From an uncultured Eubacteriales bacterium (GTDB lineage: Bacteria; Bacillota; Clostridia; Oscillospirales; Oscillospiraceae): 22,682 bases of DNA. A program made the position numbers and the translations under genes. Below the pieces are notes generated by a model. The model was not told the DNA's origin, ran no database searches, and worked only from the letters and a program-made list of their open reading frames with translations. Location of the stretch: the NCBI GenBank assembly GCA_934572535.1, contig CAKTLJ010000025.1, positions 1-22,682 of the forward strand, written 5' to 3'. Numbering within the stretch: position 1 is the first letter of the stretch; each line of letters starts with the position of its first letter. Of the stretch, positions 1 through 7,118 are shown one piece after another.

Positions 1-80
1 GACCCCGTGGGCGTGGGTCAAAGCCTGCGGGGTGGTGGGGCTGGTTTACCTGGCCTGCGGCCCTGTGTCGGGACGTGGGA

Positions 81-112
81 GGCGGCGCGCCCACCGGCTG
101 GGCGCGCAGGGG
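81..112. repeat. GC-rich palindromic repeat, copy 1
   Basis: A 32-base sequence identical to the one at 241-272. It contains a perfect 9-bp inverted repeat, GCGCGCCCA/TGGGCGCGC, around a CCGGC loop (85-107). Seen directly. Dispersed GC-rich palindromes of this kind are common between genes in Oscillospiraceae; this one lies in non-coding DNA downstream of the nitrilase gene. Confidence 0.8.
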
Positions 113-198
113 GCGTGGGGTGTTTGTCGAACGGCTTGGGGGCAGTGGAGGGATTCCGGGTCAGGACTGACGTTGTGCGGCAACGGGAATCCCCCCGA

Positions 199-272
199 CA
201 CAGCTGACGCTGTGCCACCCCCCTTTGACAAGGGGGGCAGGGCGGCGCGCCCACCGGCTGGGCGCGCAGGGG
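199..272. repeat. three successive hairpins including repeat copy 2
   Basis: Three perfect hairpins follow one another: CACAGC-TGAC-GCTGTG at 199-214, CCCCCCTT-TGAC-AAGGGGGG at 218-237, and GCGCGCCCA-CCGGC-TGGGCGCGC at 245-267. The last belongs to the 32-base repeat also found at 81-112. The first two share the loop TGAC. The block lies just past the stop codon of the minus-strand nitrilase gene and could terminate or protect its transcript, or be a dispersed intergenic element. The rest of 1-283 shows no convincing coding sequence. Confidence 0.75.
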
Positions 273-283
273 CGTGACGTATC

Positions 284-1105
284 TCACTTCACCCGTTCCG
301 TTCGGTACAGGTCCGTCCGTCTTCCGGCCAGGATGGGGATCTGGCCCCGGTATTTGTCCAGGTCGTCCAGGTCGATCTCCACCACCCGGACGCCCTCCGT
401 TTCGTCCAGCTCGGCGATGACGTCCCCCCAGGGATTGCACACCAGGGAGTGGCCATAGGCCACGTAGGAGGCCCCCTCGTCCCGGGCGGGGGAACATCCG
501 GCGAGGAAGCACTGGTTGTCCAAGGCCCGCATCCGGAAGGCCAGCTCCCAGTGGATCGGCCCGGTGGTCATGTTGAAGGCAGCGGGGACAACGATGAGCT
601 GCGCGCCCAGCTCCCCCATGACCCGGAAGAAGTCCGAGAAGCGGATGTCGAAGCAGATGGCCACGCCGAGCTTCCCGAAGGGGGTGTCCACCACGGTGAA
701 GTCGTCCCCGGCGGTGAGGGTGTCGGACTCCATGAACCGCTGTCCGCCGGGCACGTCGATGTCGAAGAGGTGGACCTTCCGGTGGCGGGCCAGCTCCTTG
801 CCCTCGGGGGAGAAGATGTAGCTGGTGTTATAGACTTTGCCCGCCTCCAGCTCAGGCACGGAGCCGCCGATGAGGTAGATGCCCAGCTCCTTGGCAAGGT
901 TCGAGAGAAACTGCCAGCTCTCGCCCCCGGCAGGCTCGCCGTAGCGCGGGAAGCAGGCGTTCTCATAGGGGCAGTTGAACATCTCCGGCAGCGTGACCAC
1001 GTCGGCCCCCTGGGCGACGGCCTGCCGGATGAGCGCCCCGGCGCGGCGGAGGTTCTCGGCCTTGTCGGCGCTCACGCGCATCTGGCACAGACCCAATCGG
1101 AACAT
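284..1105 (-). CDS. carbon-nitrogen hydrolase, Nit2/omega-amidase-like
   Basis: A 273-residue nitrilase-superfamily enzyme. The Glu-Lys-Cys triad is visible: E41 in LPEMFNCPY, K110 in HRKVHLFDID, and C151 in VAICFDIRF. The pattern HLFDIDVPG and the length match the Nit2/omega-amidase branch, which hydrolyses alpha-ketoglutaramate and alpha-ketosuccinamate or repairs deaminated metabolites. It should be a cytosolic enzyme, since no signal peptide is seen. The start is supported by AAAGGAGC eight bases upstream of the ATG. It stands alone on this strand and is divergent from the M56 peptidase gene. The superfamily is certain; the substrate is inferred, and another aliphatic amidase activity is possible. 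Confidence 0.9.
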   Translation of the reverse strand: MFRLGLCQMRVSADKAENLRRAGALIRQAVAQGADVVTLPEMFNCPYENACFPRYGEPAGGESWQFLSNLAKELGIYLIGGSVPELEAGKVYNTSYIFSPEGKELARHRKVHLFDIDVPGGQRFMESDTLTAGDDFTVVDTPFGKLGVAICFDIRFSDFFRVMGELGAQLIVVPAAFNMTTGPIHWELAFRMRALDNQCFLAGCSPARDEGASYVAYGHSLVCNPWGDVIAELDETEGVRVVEIDLDDLDKYRGQIPILAGRRTDLYRTERVK

Positions 1106-1163
1106 AAGCAGCGCTCCTTTCTAAACGTCGGTTTCTGGTTTGACGAGACCGTCCAACCTGTCG

Positions 1164-1192
1164 TTGACAAGTTCAGATGTCCCGAATAGATA
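1164..1192 (+). promoter_or_regulatory. weak candidate promoter upstream of an orphan terminator
   Basis: TTGACA at 1164-1169, then a 17-base spacer and TAGATA at 1187-1192. The -35 box is consensus but the -10 is poor (3 of 6). It is listed because a clear plus-strand terminator lies at 1241-1268 with no coding gene in front of it, so a short RNA of about 70 nt could be made from here. Confidence 0.25.
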
Positions 1193-1240
1193 GATACCAA
1201 AAGGATACCATAGCGCCCCGCAAAAGGCAAGGAACCCGTC

Positions 1241-1268
1241 CCGCCGAAGCGCCCTTCGGCGGCTTTTT
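1241..1268 (+). terminator. rho-independent terminator with no upstream gene
   Basis: Perfect 9-bp stem CCGCCGAAG/CTTCGGCGG around a CGCC loop, followed by CTTTTT. It points rightward, but the region to its left (1106-1240) holds only the minus-strand nitrilase 5' end. It ends before the promoter box of the M56 gene. Confidence 0.75.
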
Positions 1269-1280
1269 CGTTTCCAGCGC

Positions 1281-1312
1281 TTGACAAGCGGAGTCTATTG
1301 TTATAAATTTAT
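1281..1312 (+). promoter_or_regulatory. promoter of the M56 peptidase gene with palindromic AT box
   Basis: Consensus -35 TTGACA (1281-1286) with a -10 candidate TATAAA (1302-1307, 15-base spacer) or TAAATT (1304-1309, 17-base spacer). The -10 area is embedded in the perfect palindrome ATAAATTTAT (1303-1312), which could be an operator. It lies about 45 bases before the start codon at 1358. Confidence 0.6.
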
Positions 1313-1357
1313 GATACAAGACCACTGCGATCGACAGGCGAAAGGATGGTGCTGCGT

Positions 1358-3160
1358 ATGGAACATGGCCTGTGGACCCTGGTCCAGCTCTCCCTGGCTG
1401 GCTCCGTGCTGGCCCTGGCGGTGCTGGCCGTCACCCGGCTGTTCCGGGGCAAGATCTCCCGGACCGGCGCCTACTACCTGTGGCTGCTGGTCCTCCTGCG
1501 GCTCATCCTGCCTGTGGGCCTGCCCGGGGTCAGCCTGAGCCCCCTGCCGCAGCAGGCCCCCGGCCTGGACCTCTCCGTCCGGCCCCCGGCCCAGGGGGCG
1601 CTGATCGCCCAAGCCCCCGTCGCGCCGACGTCAGCGGCGGCGACCGAGGCCCCCACCCCGGCGGCCGCGCCGACCGAGGGGCCCGCCCCGGATGCGGCGA
1701 GCGCCGCCCCCGGCCTCTCCTGGGGCCAAGCGGCCGCCCTTCTCTGGCTGAGCGGCGTGGCCGTCAGCCTGGGCTGGTTCCTCCTGGGCTACCTGCGCTT
1801 CCGCCGGACGCTGCGCGCGACCAACCTGCCGCCCCAGCCCGAGGACCAGTGCGTTCTGAACGACCTCTGTCCCCGGGCGCGGCCGGGCCTCTGGTGCAAC
1901 CCCACCGTACCCACGCCCATGCTGGTGGGCTTCCTGCGCCCGGTGATCCTGCTCCCGCGCCTGCGCTACACGGCGGAGGGGCAGGCGCAGGCGCTGCGCT
2001 GCATCCTCCGCCATGAGCTGACCCACTACCGGCGGCAGGACATCCTGTACAAATGGGCCGTGGCGGTCGTCACCTCCCTGCACTGGTTCAACCCCCTGAT
2101 GCTCCTTCTCCGGCGGGAGATCGCCCGCGCCTGCGAGCTGGCCTGCGACGAGGGGGCCGTGAAGGGCATGGACCCCGACCAGCGGAAGGCCTACAGCCAC
2201 ACCCTCCTGGCCCTGGCCACGGAGCGGCCCCGTCCGGCCCCCGCCCTCACCACCGCCTGGACCCCGGAGATGAAGCGCCTGCGGGAGCGGCTGCTCAGCG
2301 TGCTGGGCCACCGCAAGACCACCCAGACCATGGTGGCCCTGGCGCTGCTGCTGGCCGTCACCCTCACCGCCTGCGGCGGGGCCTTGGGGCCTGCCCGCCC
2401 ACTCGTCGGGACGGCGGCCCGGTCCGACCCCTGGCTGTCCGGGCCGGAGGAGAGCATCACCGCCGAGTACGACTGGCTCTCTCCCCGGGACGTCAAGGCC
2501 CTGCAAGAGACCTTTGACCGTTACGGGGCGGAATTCCAGCTCTCCCTCTCCCTGCCCCTGGGCGATGGCAGCGTCCCCGACCAGCCCTGGACCATCGGCC
2601 TGAACTTTTACGAGGGCGACTGGGCCGAGGGCAACCCCTACGTCCTCTGGGACATCAAGCGGACGGCCGTGGTGAACGAGAGTCTGCGGCGCTGCTGGAT
2701 GTCCGTCGAGGAGTGGACCTACCGGGGCCTGCTCCGCATCACCCTGCTCACCGACCTGCGCACCCGGGACGTGTGGACGGGGAAGGCGGACAGCCCCTCG
2801 GCCATCGGCTCCTTCTCCGTGATCCAGCCCGGCTGCCTGACCGCGCGGGGGATCGGCGTTGGCTCCACCCTGGCGGCGCTGCGGGCCGCCTACCCGGAGC
2901 TTCAGCTCCGCTACGAGGGCCGGGGGGAGATGACTGCGTTTGACCGCTCGCGCGGGCTGGTCGAGCACGACGCCTGCTGGCGCTTTGCCCCCGGCACGCC
3001 GGAGGACGCGGACGCCTCCGGCCCCACCCTTCTCTTCCTGACGAAGGGGGACCAGGTGGTCCAGATCGACGGCATGGCCACGTGCAGCGGCGAGCCTTGG
3101 GGCCTGGGCTACTACCTGAGCGACTGGGCCTACCAGACGGGCTACCTGCCCCCCGCGTGA
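1358..3160 (+). CDS. BlaR1-like M56 family membrane metallopeptidase
   Basis: A 600-residue protein. The N-terminus has transmembrane helices (about 8-27 and 39-55), a Pro/Ala/Thr-rich linker (about 64-118), and another helix (about 122-146). The zinc motif HELTH lies at 219-223, followed by ACELACDEGAV (258-268), as in BlaR1/MecR1 antirepressor peptidases. A last helix spans about 323-339, and then about 260 residues lie outside the cell. That end does not look like the penicillin-binding sensor of true BlaR1, so the signal is unknown. The start at 1358 is preferred because AAAGGA lies 11 bases upstream; the ATG at 1346 would abut that site. BlaR1 normally works with a BlaI repressor, and none is encoded nearby. 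Confidence 0.85.
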   Translation: MEHGLWTLVQLSLAGSVLALAVLAVTRLFRGKISRTGAYYLWLLVLLRLILPVGLPGVSLSPLPQQAPGLDLSVRPPAQGALIAQAPVAPTSAAATEAPTPAAAPTEGPAPDAASAAPGLSWGQAAALLWLSGVAVSLGWFLLGYLRFRRTLRATNLPPQPEDQCVLNDLCPRARPGLWCNPTVPTPMLVGFLRPVILLPRLRYTAEGQAQALRCILRHELTHYRRQDILYKWAVAVVTSLHWFNPLMLLLRREIARACELACDEGAVKGMDPDQRKAYSHTLLALATERPRPAPALTTAWTPEMKRLRERLLSVLGHRKTTQTMVALALLLAVTLTACGGALGPARPLVGTAARSDPWLSGPEESITAEYDWLSPRDVKALQETFDRYGAEFQLSLSLPLGDGSVPDQPWTIGLNFYEGDWAEGNPYVLWDIKRTAVVNESLRRCWMSVEEWTYRGLLRITLLTDLRTRDVWTGKADSPSAIGSFSVIQPGCLTARGIGVGSTLAALRAAYPELQLRYEGRGEMTAFDRSRGLVEHDACWRFAPGTPEDADASGPTLLFLTKGDQVVQIDGMATCSGEPWGLGYYLSDWAYQTGYLPPA

Positions 3161-3184
3161 CAAGAAAATACGGCCTTGATACGG

Positions 3185-3220
3185 GAACCGGAAGCGCATC
3201 GCTTCCGGTTCTTTCCTCTT
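3185..3220 (+). terminator. terminator of the M56 peptidase gene
   Basis: Stem GAACCGGAAGCG/CGCTTCCGGTTC around a CAT loop (3185-3211), followed by TTTCCTCTT. It begins 25 bases after the stop codon at 3160. Confidence 0.8.
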
Positions 3221-3280
3221 CAACAAGCCCGCAGCACTGGAACGCCATGGCCACCACGTACGCCCCCTGGAGCGGCTCCT

Positions 3281-3319
3281 AAAACTTGTTCTTTGACTAT
3301 TTTTAAAACTTCTTTGACT
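3281..3319. repeat. imperfect direct repeat at the 3' edge of the AlbA gene
   Basis: AAAACTTGTTCTTTGACT (3281-3298) is nearly repeated as AAAACTTCTTTGACT (3305-3319), which also encodes the last codons of the AlbA_2 gene. GC content changes sharply here, from GC-rich DNA on the left to moderate GC on the right, so the repeat may mark the junction of acquired DNA. Confidence 0.55.
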
Positions 3320-4997
3320 GATCGGGCGCTTCCTTCCGATGCCATTTCGCGTAGCGCCGGGACCCTTCGGGCTCGATCAGGCCCTCGTCCTTCATCTTCT
3401 GCAAAAGGTTCGAGACCTTTCTGGACTTCTGTTCCGGCGTCAACACCGCCGACAACGCGCCCCCGTCCAAAACGCCAAGGATCAACTCCTTGCTGGCAGG
3501 TCCAAGCTCTAAGGTTTTGAGGATCAGTTGCTTGCAAACATCCTCCTCTAAGCCGCGATTTCGGACATAGCTTGTTTTTTGATCCACTGCGTTCGCAACT
3601 TTGAAGGAAACAAAAATAGAGGGGTAGCGGCCTTCCACGAGCCCGCGTCGTCTCAGGTTCTGATAGTTTTCCTTGCTGATGGTCTTCTTTTTCTGGACCT
3701 GATCCAGCAGAAAGACCGTCCAAACGTCCAGCGCGCCATTGGTATGAAGAAGCTGGGTGTAGTTCTTGTCCAAGAGCTTCCCGTAAATGGTGACCTTGAC
3801 TCGGTTTATGGTGTCTAAGTCATAAGTCGGAAGCGGAAAGCATTTGTTCCGTTGAATTTGATACATCATCGGGATCCCCATGGCGTTCGTATCGATCATA
3901 TACAGGTTTGCCATCGCGTTGCAAAGAAAGGCATTTCTGTAGTACGGAGGTTTATATCCTGGCTCCAACGCCTGTTCAACGGTTTCGGGGATAAACGCAC
4001 CCTCATTGATAAACACCAAGCGATCTTCAAATTCTTCCACATGGATCCGTCCCCTGAGGCGATAGTCTGCGTGTGCGATGCAGTTATTTAAAGCCTCCTT
4101 GATCAGATCCGGATCATATTGATCGACTTCCTCCGGGAATAAGGTGGATTGGCCTGCAATATAGCGATATCGCTCATTTCGAATTTTTGCGTAGACCCTA
4201 TCGACGGCCAAAAGAAACGGCGAATCAAAATGTTCATAGGCCTTCACGGAGTTATCGGCATTGTACAGCGTCCAGGTGATCCGAGGAGAAAATCCGTCGA
4301 AGTAAAACGCAGATTCGCGCTTGCCCAAAAGCAACAGGGCCGTTCTCGTGATCTGTCCTTTGAATGTAATGCCAGCCTTGTTTAGAAAATCAATATCGGA
4401 AAGGCGCGTCAGGATCTCTTCCTCCTTGATCCGATTTGGTTGCTTCTGCGCGAAAAGCTGCCTTGCCCGGTGGACGGCCTCCGGGTCCAGGTCCTCAAAG
4501 CTTGCTCCCTCCACGATCTCTTTGGACCAATCCATGCCGATCTGGCTTCGGATGATATCCACTTTATTCATCGGAAGCGGAGAGACCGACTCGTTCTCTC
4601 TGGCGTAAGCAGCTCCACGCCAAGTGGTGGGGATGCCGGGCGTAGCAGGCGGAATTTGAAACGCGACAACCCGGGCCCCGTCCATCGTCAATTCATAGAT
4701 CTCAAGAAACGTCAGTCTGTTGTTTGTCGCCTCAACGATTTCTTTCTTCAATGATTGCAGCGAACCGCCTTTCCGATAGGCGGAACCAACCAGTTCTTTT
4801 TGATCCGTAACACCAAAGATCAGCCACGCTTCTCTCCGATTTCTCAGATTCGCTTCGTTGCTCAGCGCGGAAAAGTACCTTCCCAGATCATTGAAGGAAT
4901 AATTGCTCTTCGCCTCCTTGAACTCGACGACTTCGTTTTCAAAGGCATCGAGCATGGCCATGATCTTCTCTTTGAGTTGTTCCTGCGTATAAATCAT
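3303..4997 (-). CDS. AlbA_2/Schlafen-type ATP-binding regulator
   Basis: A 564-residue protein of the COG2865-like family. The N-terminal AlbA_2 (Schlafen-like) domain shows EFKEAK at 25-30 and LIFGVTD at 59-65. A GHKL-type ATP-binding segment follows, with the N-box EALNNCIAHADY (301-312) and FINEG (329-333). The C-terminal 70 or so residues look like a winged helix (about 490-555). Members of this family are annotated as transcriptional regulators or ATP-binding proteins, and some lie in defence islands; the role here is unknown. The start is supported by GGGAGG about 5 bases upstream. GC is clearly lower than in all neighbours, and the gene stands alone, so horizontal transfer is likely. 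Three 13-bp repeats lie 25 bases before the start and may be its operator. Confidence 0.8.
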   Translation of the reverse strand: MIYTQEQLKEKIMAMLDAFENEVVEFKEAKSNYSFNDLGRYFSALSNEANLRNRREAWLIFGVTDQKELVGSAYRKGGSLQSLKKEIVEATNNRLTFLEIYELTMDGARVVAFQIPPATPGIPTTWRGAAYARENESVSPLPMNKVDIIRSQIGMDWSKEIVEGASFEDLDPEAVHRARQLFAQKQPNRIKEEEILTRLSDIDFLNKAGITFKGQITRTALLLLGKRESAFYFDGFSPRITWTLYNADNSVKAYEHFDSPFLLAVDRVYAKIRNERYRYIAGQSTLFPEEVDQYDPDLIKEALNNCIAHADYRLRGRIHVEEFEDRLVFINEGAFIPETVEQALEPGYKPPYYRNAFLCNAMANLYMIDTNAMGIPMMYQIQRNKCFPLPTYDLDTINRVKVTIYGKLLDKNYTQLLHTNGALDVWTVFLLDQVQKKKTISKENYQNLRRRGLVEGRYPSIFVSFKVANAVDQKTSYVRNRGLEEDVCKQLILKTLELGPASKELILGVLDGGALSAVLTPEQKSRKVSNLLQKMKDEGLIEPEGSRRYAKWHRKEAPDQSKKF

Positions 4998-5022
4998 AGA
5001 CGCCTCCCAAAGGGTTCTAAAA

Positions 5023-5061
5023 CTAGATCCTATAACTAGATCCTATAACTAGATCCTATAA
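5023..5061. repeat. three exact tandem 13-bp repeats upstream of the AlbA gene
   Basis: CTAGATCCTATAA occurs three times without a break (5023-5035, 5036-5048, 5049-5061), with degenerate half-copies on both sides. On the minus strand the unit reads TTATAGGATCTAG, which offers repeated -10-like TATAGG boxes. The block ends 25 bases from the minus-strand start codon at 4997, so it fits an iterated operator or a promoter whose spacing can vary by repeat number. The rest of 4998-5331 shows no convincing gene. Confidence 0.85.
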
Positions 5062-5264
5062 CTAAAGCTAAATTCTATGGCGAAAGCTTTGCGCGATCAG
5101 CAGATGCGGGGTCGCCGCTCCGCGCGCTTGTCCCGCAAGGGCCTCCATTGGTCCGCGGACGCTCACACATTGCGCCGCCGCCACCACATCACTATCATTG
5201 TAAGGGATGTTCTTCGGTATCGCAATAAGTATCCCGAAAAAAGAGACGGGTATGCCCGCCCCGC

Positions 5265-5291
5265 ACCCTTTCCTCCTCTCCACATAGAATG
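5265..5291 (+). promoter_or_regulatory. possible sporulation-sigma promoter of the Cys-rich gene
   Basis: AC at 5265-5266, a 16-base gap, then CATAGAATG at 5283-5291. This resembles the sigma-K pattern (AC, 16-18 bases, CATANNNTA), with one -10 mismatch. No good sigma-A promoter is seen before the gene. The pattern is short, so chance is a real alternative. Confidence 0.3.
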
Positions 5292-5331
5292 GAGTGGCGA
5301 CCATGCCAGTCTATGAGTAGGAGGTAGTACC

Positions 5332-6198
5332 ATGAGTGAACGAGTCGTGCCCGGTCCTGTGCAGGACGGCGGCGGCATCCGGGAAGCCGTGTGTATCCAT
5401 ACCAAGAAAATTTATGACAGCTGCCGGGATAAGGACTGTATCGAGGGCCTGCGGGTCTATCCCACCCGCACGGCCCAGGCCGTTCTGGACCGGGCCTTGA
5501 GCGTCCGGGGCGGCCGCGCCGAGCTGCTCCACGCCCACATCGACGTGGAGCCAGCCACCTACAACCGCGGGTTTTACAGCGTGGACGTCCGCTACTATTA
5601 CCGCGTCACCGCCGAGGCCTTCGTGGGCAGCGGCCGCCCGGCGGAGGTCTGCGGCCTGGCGGTCTTTGACAAGCGGGTGCTGCTCTTCGGCAGCGAGGGC
5701 AACGCCAAGCTCTTCTCCTCCCGCGACCCCGCCCTGGAGGGCTGCTGCTGCGGCCGGAGCAGCCTGCCCGAGGCCGTCGTCGAGGCCGTGGACCCCATCG
5801 TCCTGAGCCTCAAGCTCTCCGACCCCTGCGACGCGCCCTGCTGCCCGCCCTGCGGGCCTTGTCCGCCGCCCTGCGGCGGGTGCAGCGCGGAGAACGACCT
5901 GACCGAGATCCCCGCCTGCATCAGCGCCTGCTTCGACTGCGAGCTGACCTTCGAGACCAACTGCCGTCGGCTCTACGGGACCCTGGGCCAGTTCTCCCTG
6001 GTCCGGCTGGAGCGGGACTCCCAGCTCCTGATCCCCATGTACGACTACTGTATGCCCACCAGGGAGTGCGGCGACCGCGACGACGACCGCGACGACGACC
6101 CCTGCGAGATCTTCCGCCAGATCCGCTTCCCCGTGGGCGAGTTCTTCCCGCCCAGCACCCTGCCGGGGATGCCGGAGGACGAGAGCGGCCCCTGCTGA
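5332..6198 (+). CDS. conserved clostridial cysteine-rich protein of unknown function
   Basis: A 288-residue protein of a family I recognise in many Clostridia but whose function is not established. Recognisable blocks are CIHTKKIYDSCRDKDC (21-36), RGFYSVDVRYYYRVT (79-93), VFDKRVLLFGSEGNAKLFSS (111-130), EAVDPIVLSLKLSDPC (151-166), and a late LERDSQLLIPMYDYC (226-240). A cysteine/proline-rich loop, PCDAPCCPPCGPCPPPCGGC, lies at 165-184, and an Asp/Arg run GDRDDDRDDD at 247-256. There is no signal peptide or membrane helix. Cysteine richness and the possible sigma-K-like promoter suggest a spore coat or exosporium role, as inference only. The start follows AGGAGGT by 7 bases. It is apparently monocistronic. 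Confidence 0.85.
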   Translation: MSERVVPGPVQDGGGIREAVCIHTKKIYDSCRDKDCIEGLRVYPTRTAQAVLDRALSVRGGRAELLHAHIDVEPATYNRGFYSVDVRYYYRVTAEAFVGSGRPAEVCGLAVFDKRVLLFGSEGNAKLFSSRDPALEGCCCGRSSLPEAVVEAVDPIVLSLKLSDPCDAPCCPPCGPCPPPCGGCSAENDLTEIPACISACFDCELTFETNCRRLYGTLGQFSLVRLERDSQLLIPMYDYCMPTRECGDRDDDRDDDPCEIFRQIRFPVGEFFPPSTLPGMPEDESGPC

Positions 6199-6212
6199 GA
6201 TAGAAAAGGGAC

Positions 6213-6241
6213 TTGTCCTTTCCCCAGAAATTTAGTATAAT
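6213..6241 (+). promoter_or_regulatory. sigma-A promoter of the DUF4364 gene
   Basis: TTGTCC (6213-6218), a 17-base spacer and a perfect TATAAT (6236-6241). Transcription should start near 6248, giving an unusually long leader of about 235 nt before the ATG at 6483. Confidence 0.7.
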
Positions 6242-6247
6242 ATAGCT

Positions 6248-6440
6248 TGTCGAAAAAGGCTGCGCCTTTTCCGACAGAAGGGGATGGCAGGCCGCCGCGC
6301 GCAGGTCCTGTGCGCCTCTGGCGCACACGCCCCACACTTGCGGCCTGAGCAGTATGTTCTCCGACGTACACGCCGCCGGAGAACATGATCTCACTTTCTT
6401 CGCGGCCTGCGGGCCGCGAACTCTGCGAGGCTTTTTGACA
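6248..6440 (+). ncRNA. structured multi-hairpin leader or dispersed palindromic element
   Basis: Five stems can be drawn. (a) 6248-6260 with 6264-6276, TGTCGAAAAAGGC/GCCTTTTCCGACA with one mismatch. (b) 6288-6295 with 6340-6347, CAGGCCGC/GCGGCCTG, enclosing (c) 6309-6316 with 6320-6327, TGTGCGCC/GGCGCACA. (d) 6354-6363 with 6377-6386, ATGTTCTCCG/CGGAGAACAT. (e) 6399-6407 with 6412-6420, TTCGCGGCC/GGCCGCGAA. In addition, 6248-6258 can pair with 6431-6440 (CTTTTTGACA) with one bulged base, closing the whole element and excluding stem (a). The element fills the space between the promoter and the Shine-Dalgarno of the DUF4364 gene. It could be a cis-regulatory RNA or a MITE-like intergenic repeat; the sequence alone does not decide. 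Confidence 0.6.
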
Positions 6441-6482
6441 GTCTCTATCCTATTCCACTGCGGCCCCAAAGGAGGATGCGCC

Positions 6483-7022
6483 ATGAGCCGGACAGGATTC
6501 ATTCACGACAAACTGGATATCAAATTCCTGGTGCTCTACCTGATGGCCCGGGTGGCCAGCCCGGTGGATTTCCCCACCCTGGCCGACCTGACCTTCTGCG
6601 ACGAGGGCGTGGAATACTTCGACTTTGCCGAGTCTGTGGCAGAGCTGGTGGAGACCGGCCACCTGACCTTGCAGGACGAACGCTACGCCATCACCGACAA
6701 GGGCCGCCGCAACGGGAAGATCTGCGAGAGCAGCCTGCCCTTCTCCGTCCGCCGCAAGTGCGACCAGAACCTGGCCCGGGTCAACGGCGTGCTCCGCCGG
6801 GACGCCCAGGTCCGCACCGAGCTGCTCCCCCGGGAGGACGGCGGCGTGACCCTGCGCCTCATCCTGGACGACGACAAGGGCAACATCATGACCCTGGATA
6901 TGCTCACCGTCTCCCCCGACCAGGCCGACCAGCTGGCGGAGAAGTTCCGCGCCGAGCCGGAAAAGCTCTACCACGGCATCCTCCAGGTCCTGCTGGCGGA
7001 GGACCCCAAGGACAAGGGATGA
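6483..7022 (+). CDS. DUF4364 family winged-helix regulator
   Basis: A 179-residue protein of the DUF4364 family, which occurs in Clostridia and carries a PadR/winged-helix-like N-terminus. The region about 12-80 (KFLVLYLMARV, then VEYFDFAESVAELVETGHL and YAITDKGRRNGK) reads as a wHTH with a wing ending at TDKG. The C-terminal half (about 85-175) is likely for dimerisation or ligand binding. The regulatory target is unknown. The ATG at 6483 is chosen because AAAGGAGG (6468-6475) sits 7 bases upstream; a longer reading from 6354 would run through the hairpin leader. It has its own promoter and ends 18 bases before a bidirectional terminator. Confidence 0.85.
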   Translation: MSRTGFIHDKLDIKFLVLYLMARVASPVDFPTLADLTFCDEGVEYFDFAESVAELVETGHLTLQDERYAITDKGRRNGKICESSLPFSVRRKCDQNLARVNGVLRRDAQVRTELLPREDGGVTLRLILDDDKGNIMTLDMLTVSPDQADQLAEKFRAEPEKLYHGILQVLLAEDPKDKG

Positions 7023-7040
7023 CGACCCCCCATTGATAAG

Positions 7041-7092
7041 AAAAAAACAGGCCCCTGTGCGACGGAACCAGCGCACAGGGGCCTGTTTTTTT
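7041..7092. terminator. bidirectional terminator
   Basis: A perfect 21-bp stem whose arms are 7041-7061 and 7072-7092, beginning with A7 and ending with T7, around a 10-base loop. It serves both the DUF4364 gene from the left and tatD from the right. Confidence 0.95.
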
Positions 7093-7118
7093 GTTGTTTG
7101 GTTCTTCCGCGCGGGCCG

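Noticed and set aside
81..272. CRISPR array
   Set aside because: Only two repeat copies, 160 bases apart, strongly palindromic, with no regular spacers and no cas genes.
1631..3226. A 531-codon open frame antisense to the M56 peptidase
   Set aside because: Composition is low-complexity Gly/Arg/Pro/Ala, and the opposite strand has clear M56 motifs, membrane helices, a ribosome site and a terminator.
5062..5331. Small open frames of about 78 codons on both strands between the AlbA and Cys-rich genes
   Set aside because: No ribosome sites, no recognisable domains, and overlapping frames on both strands.
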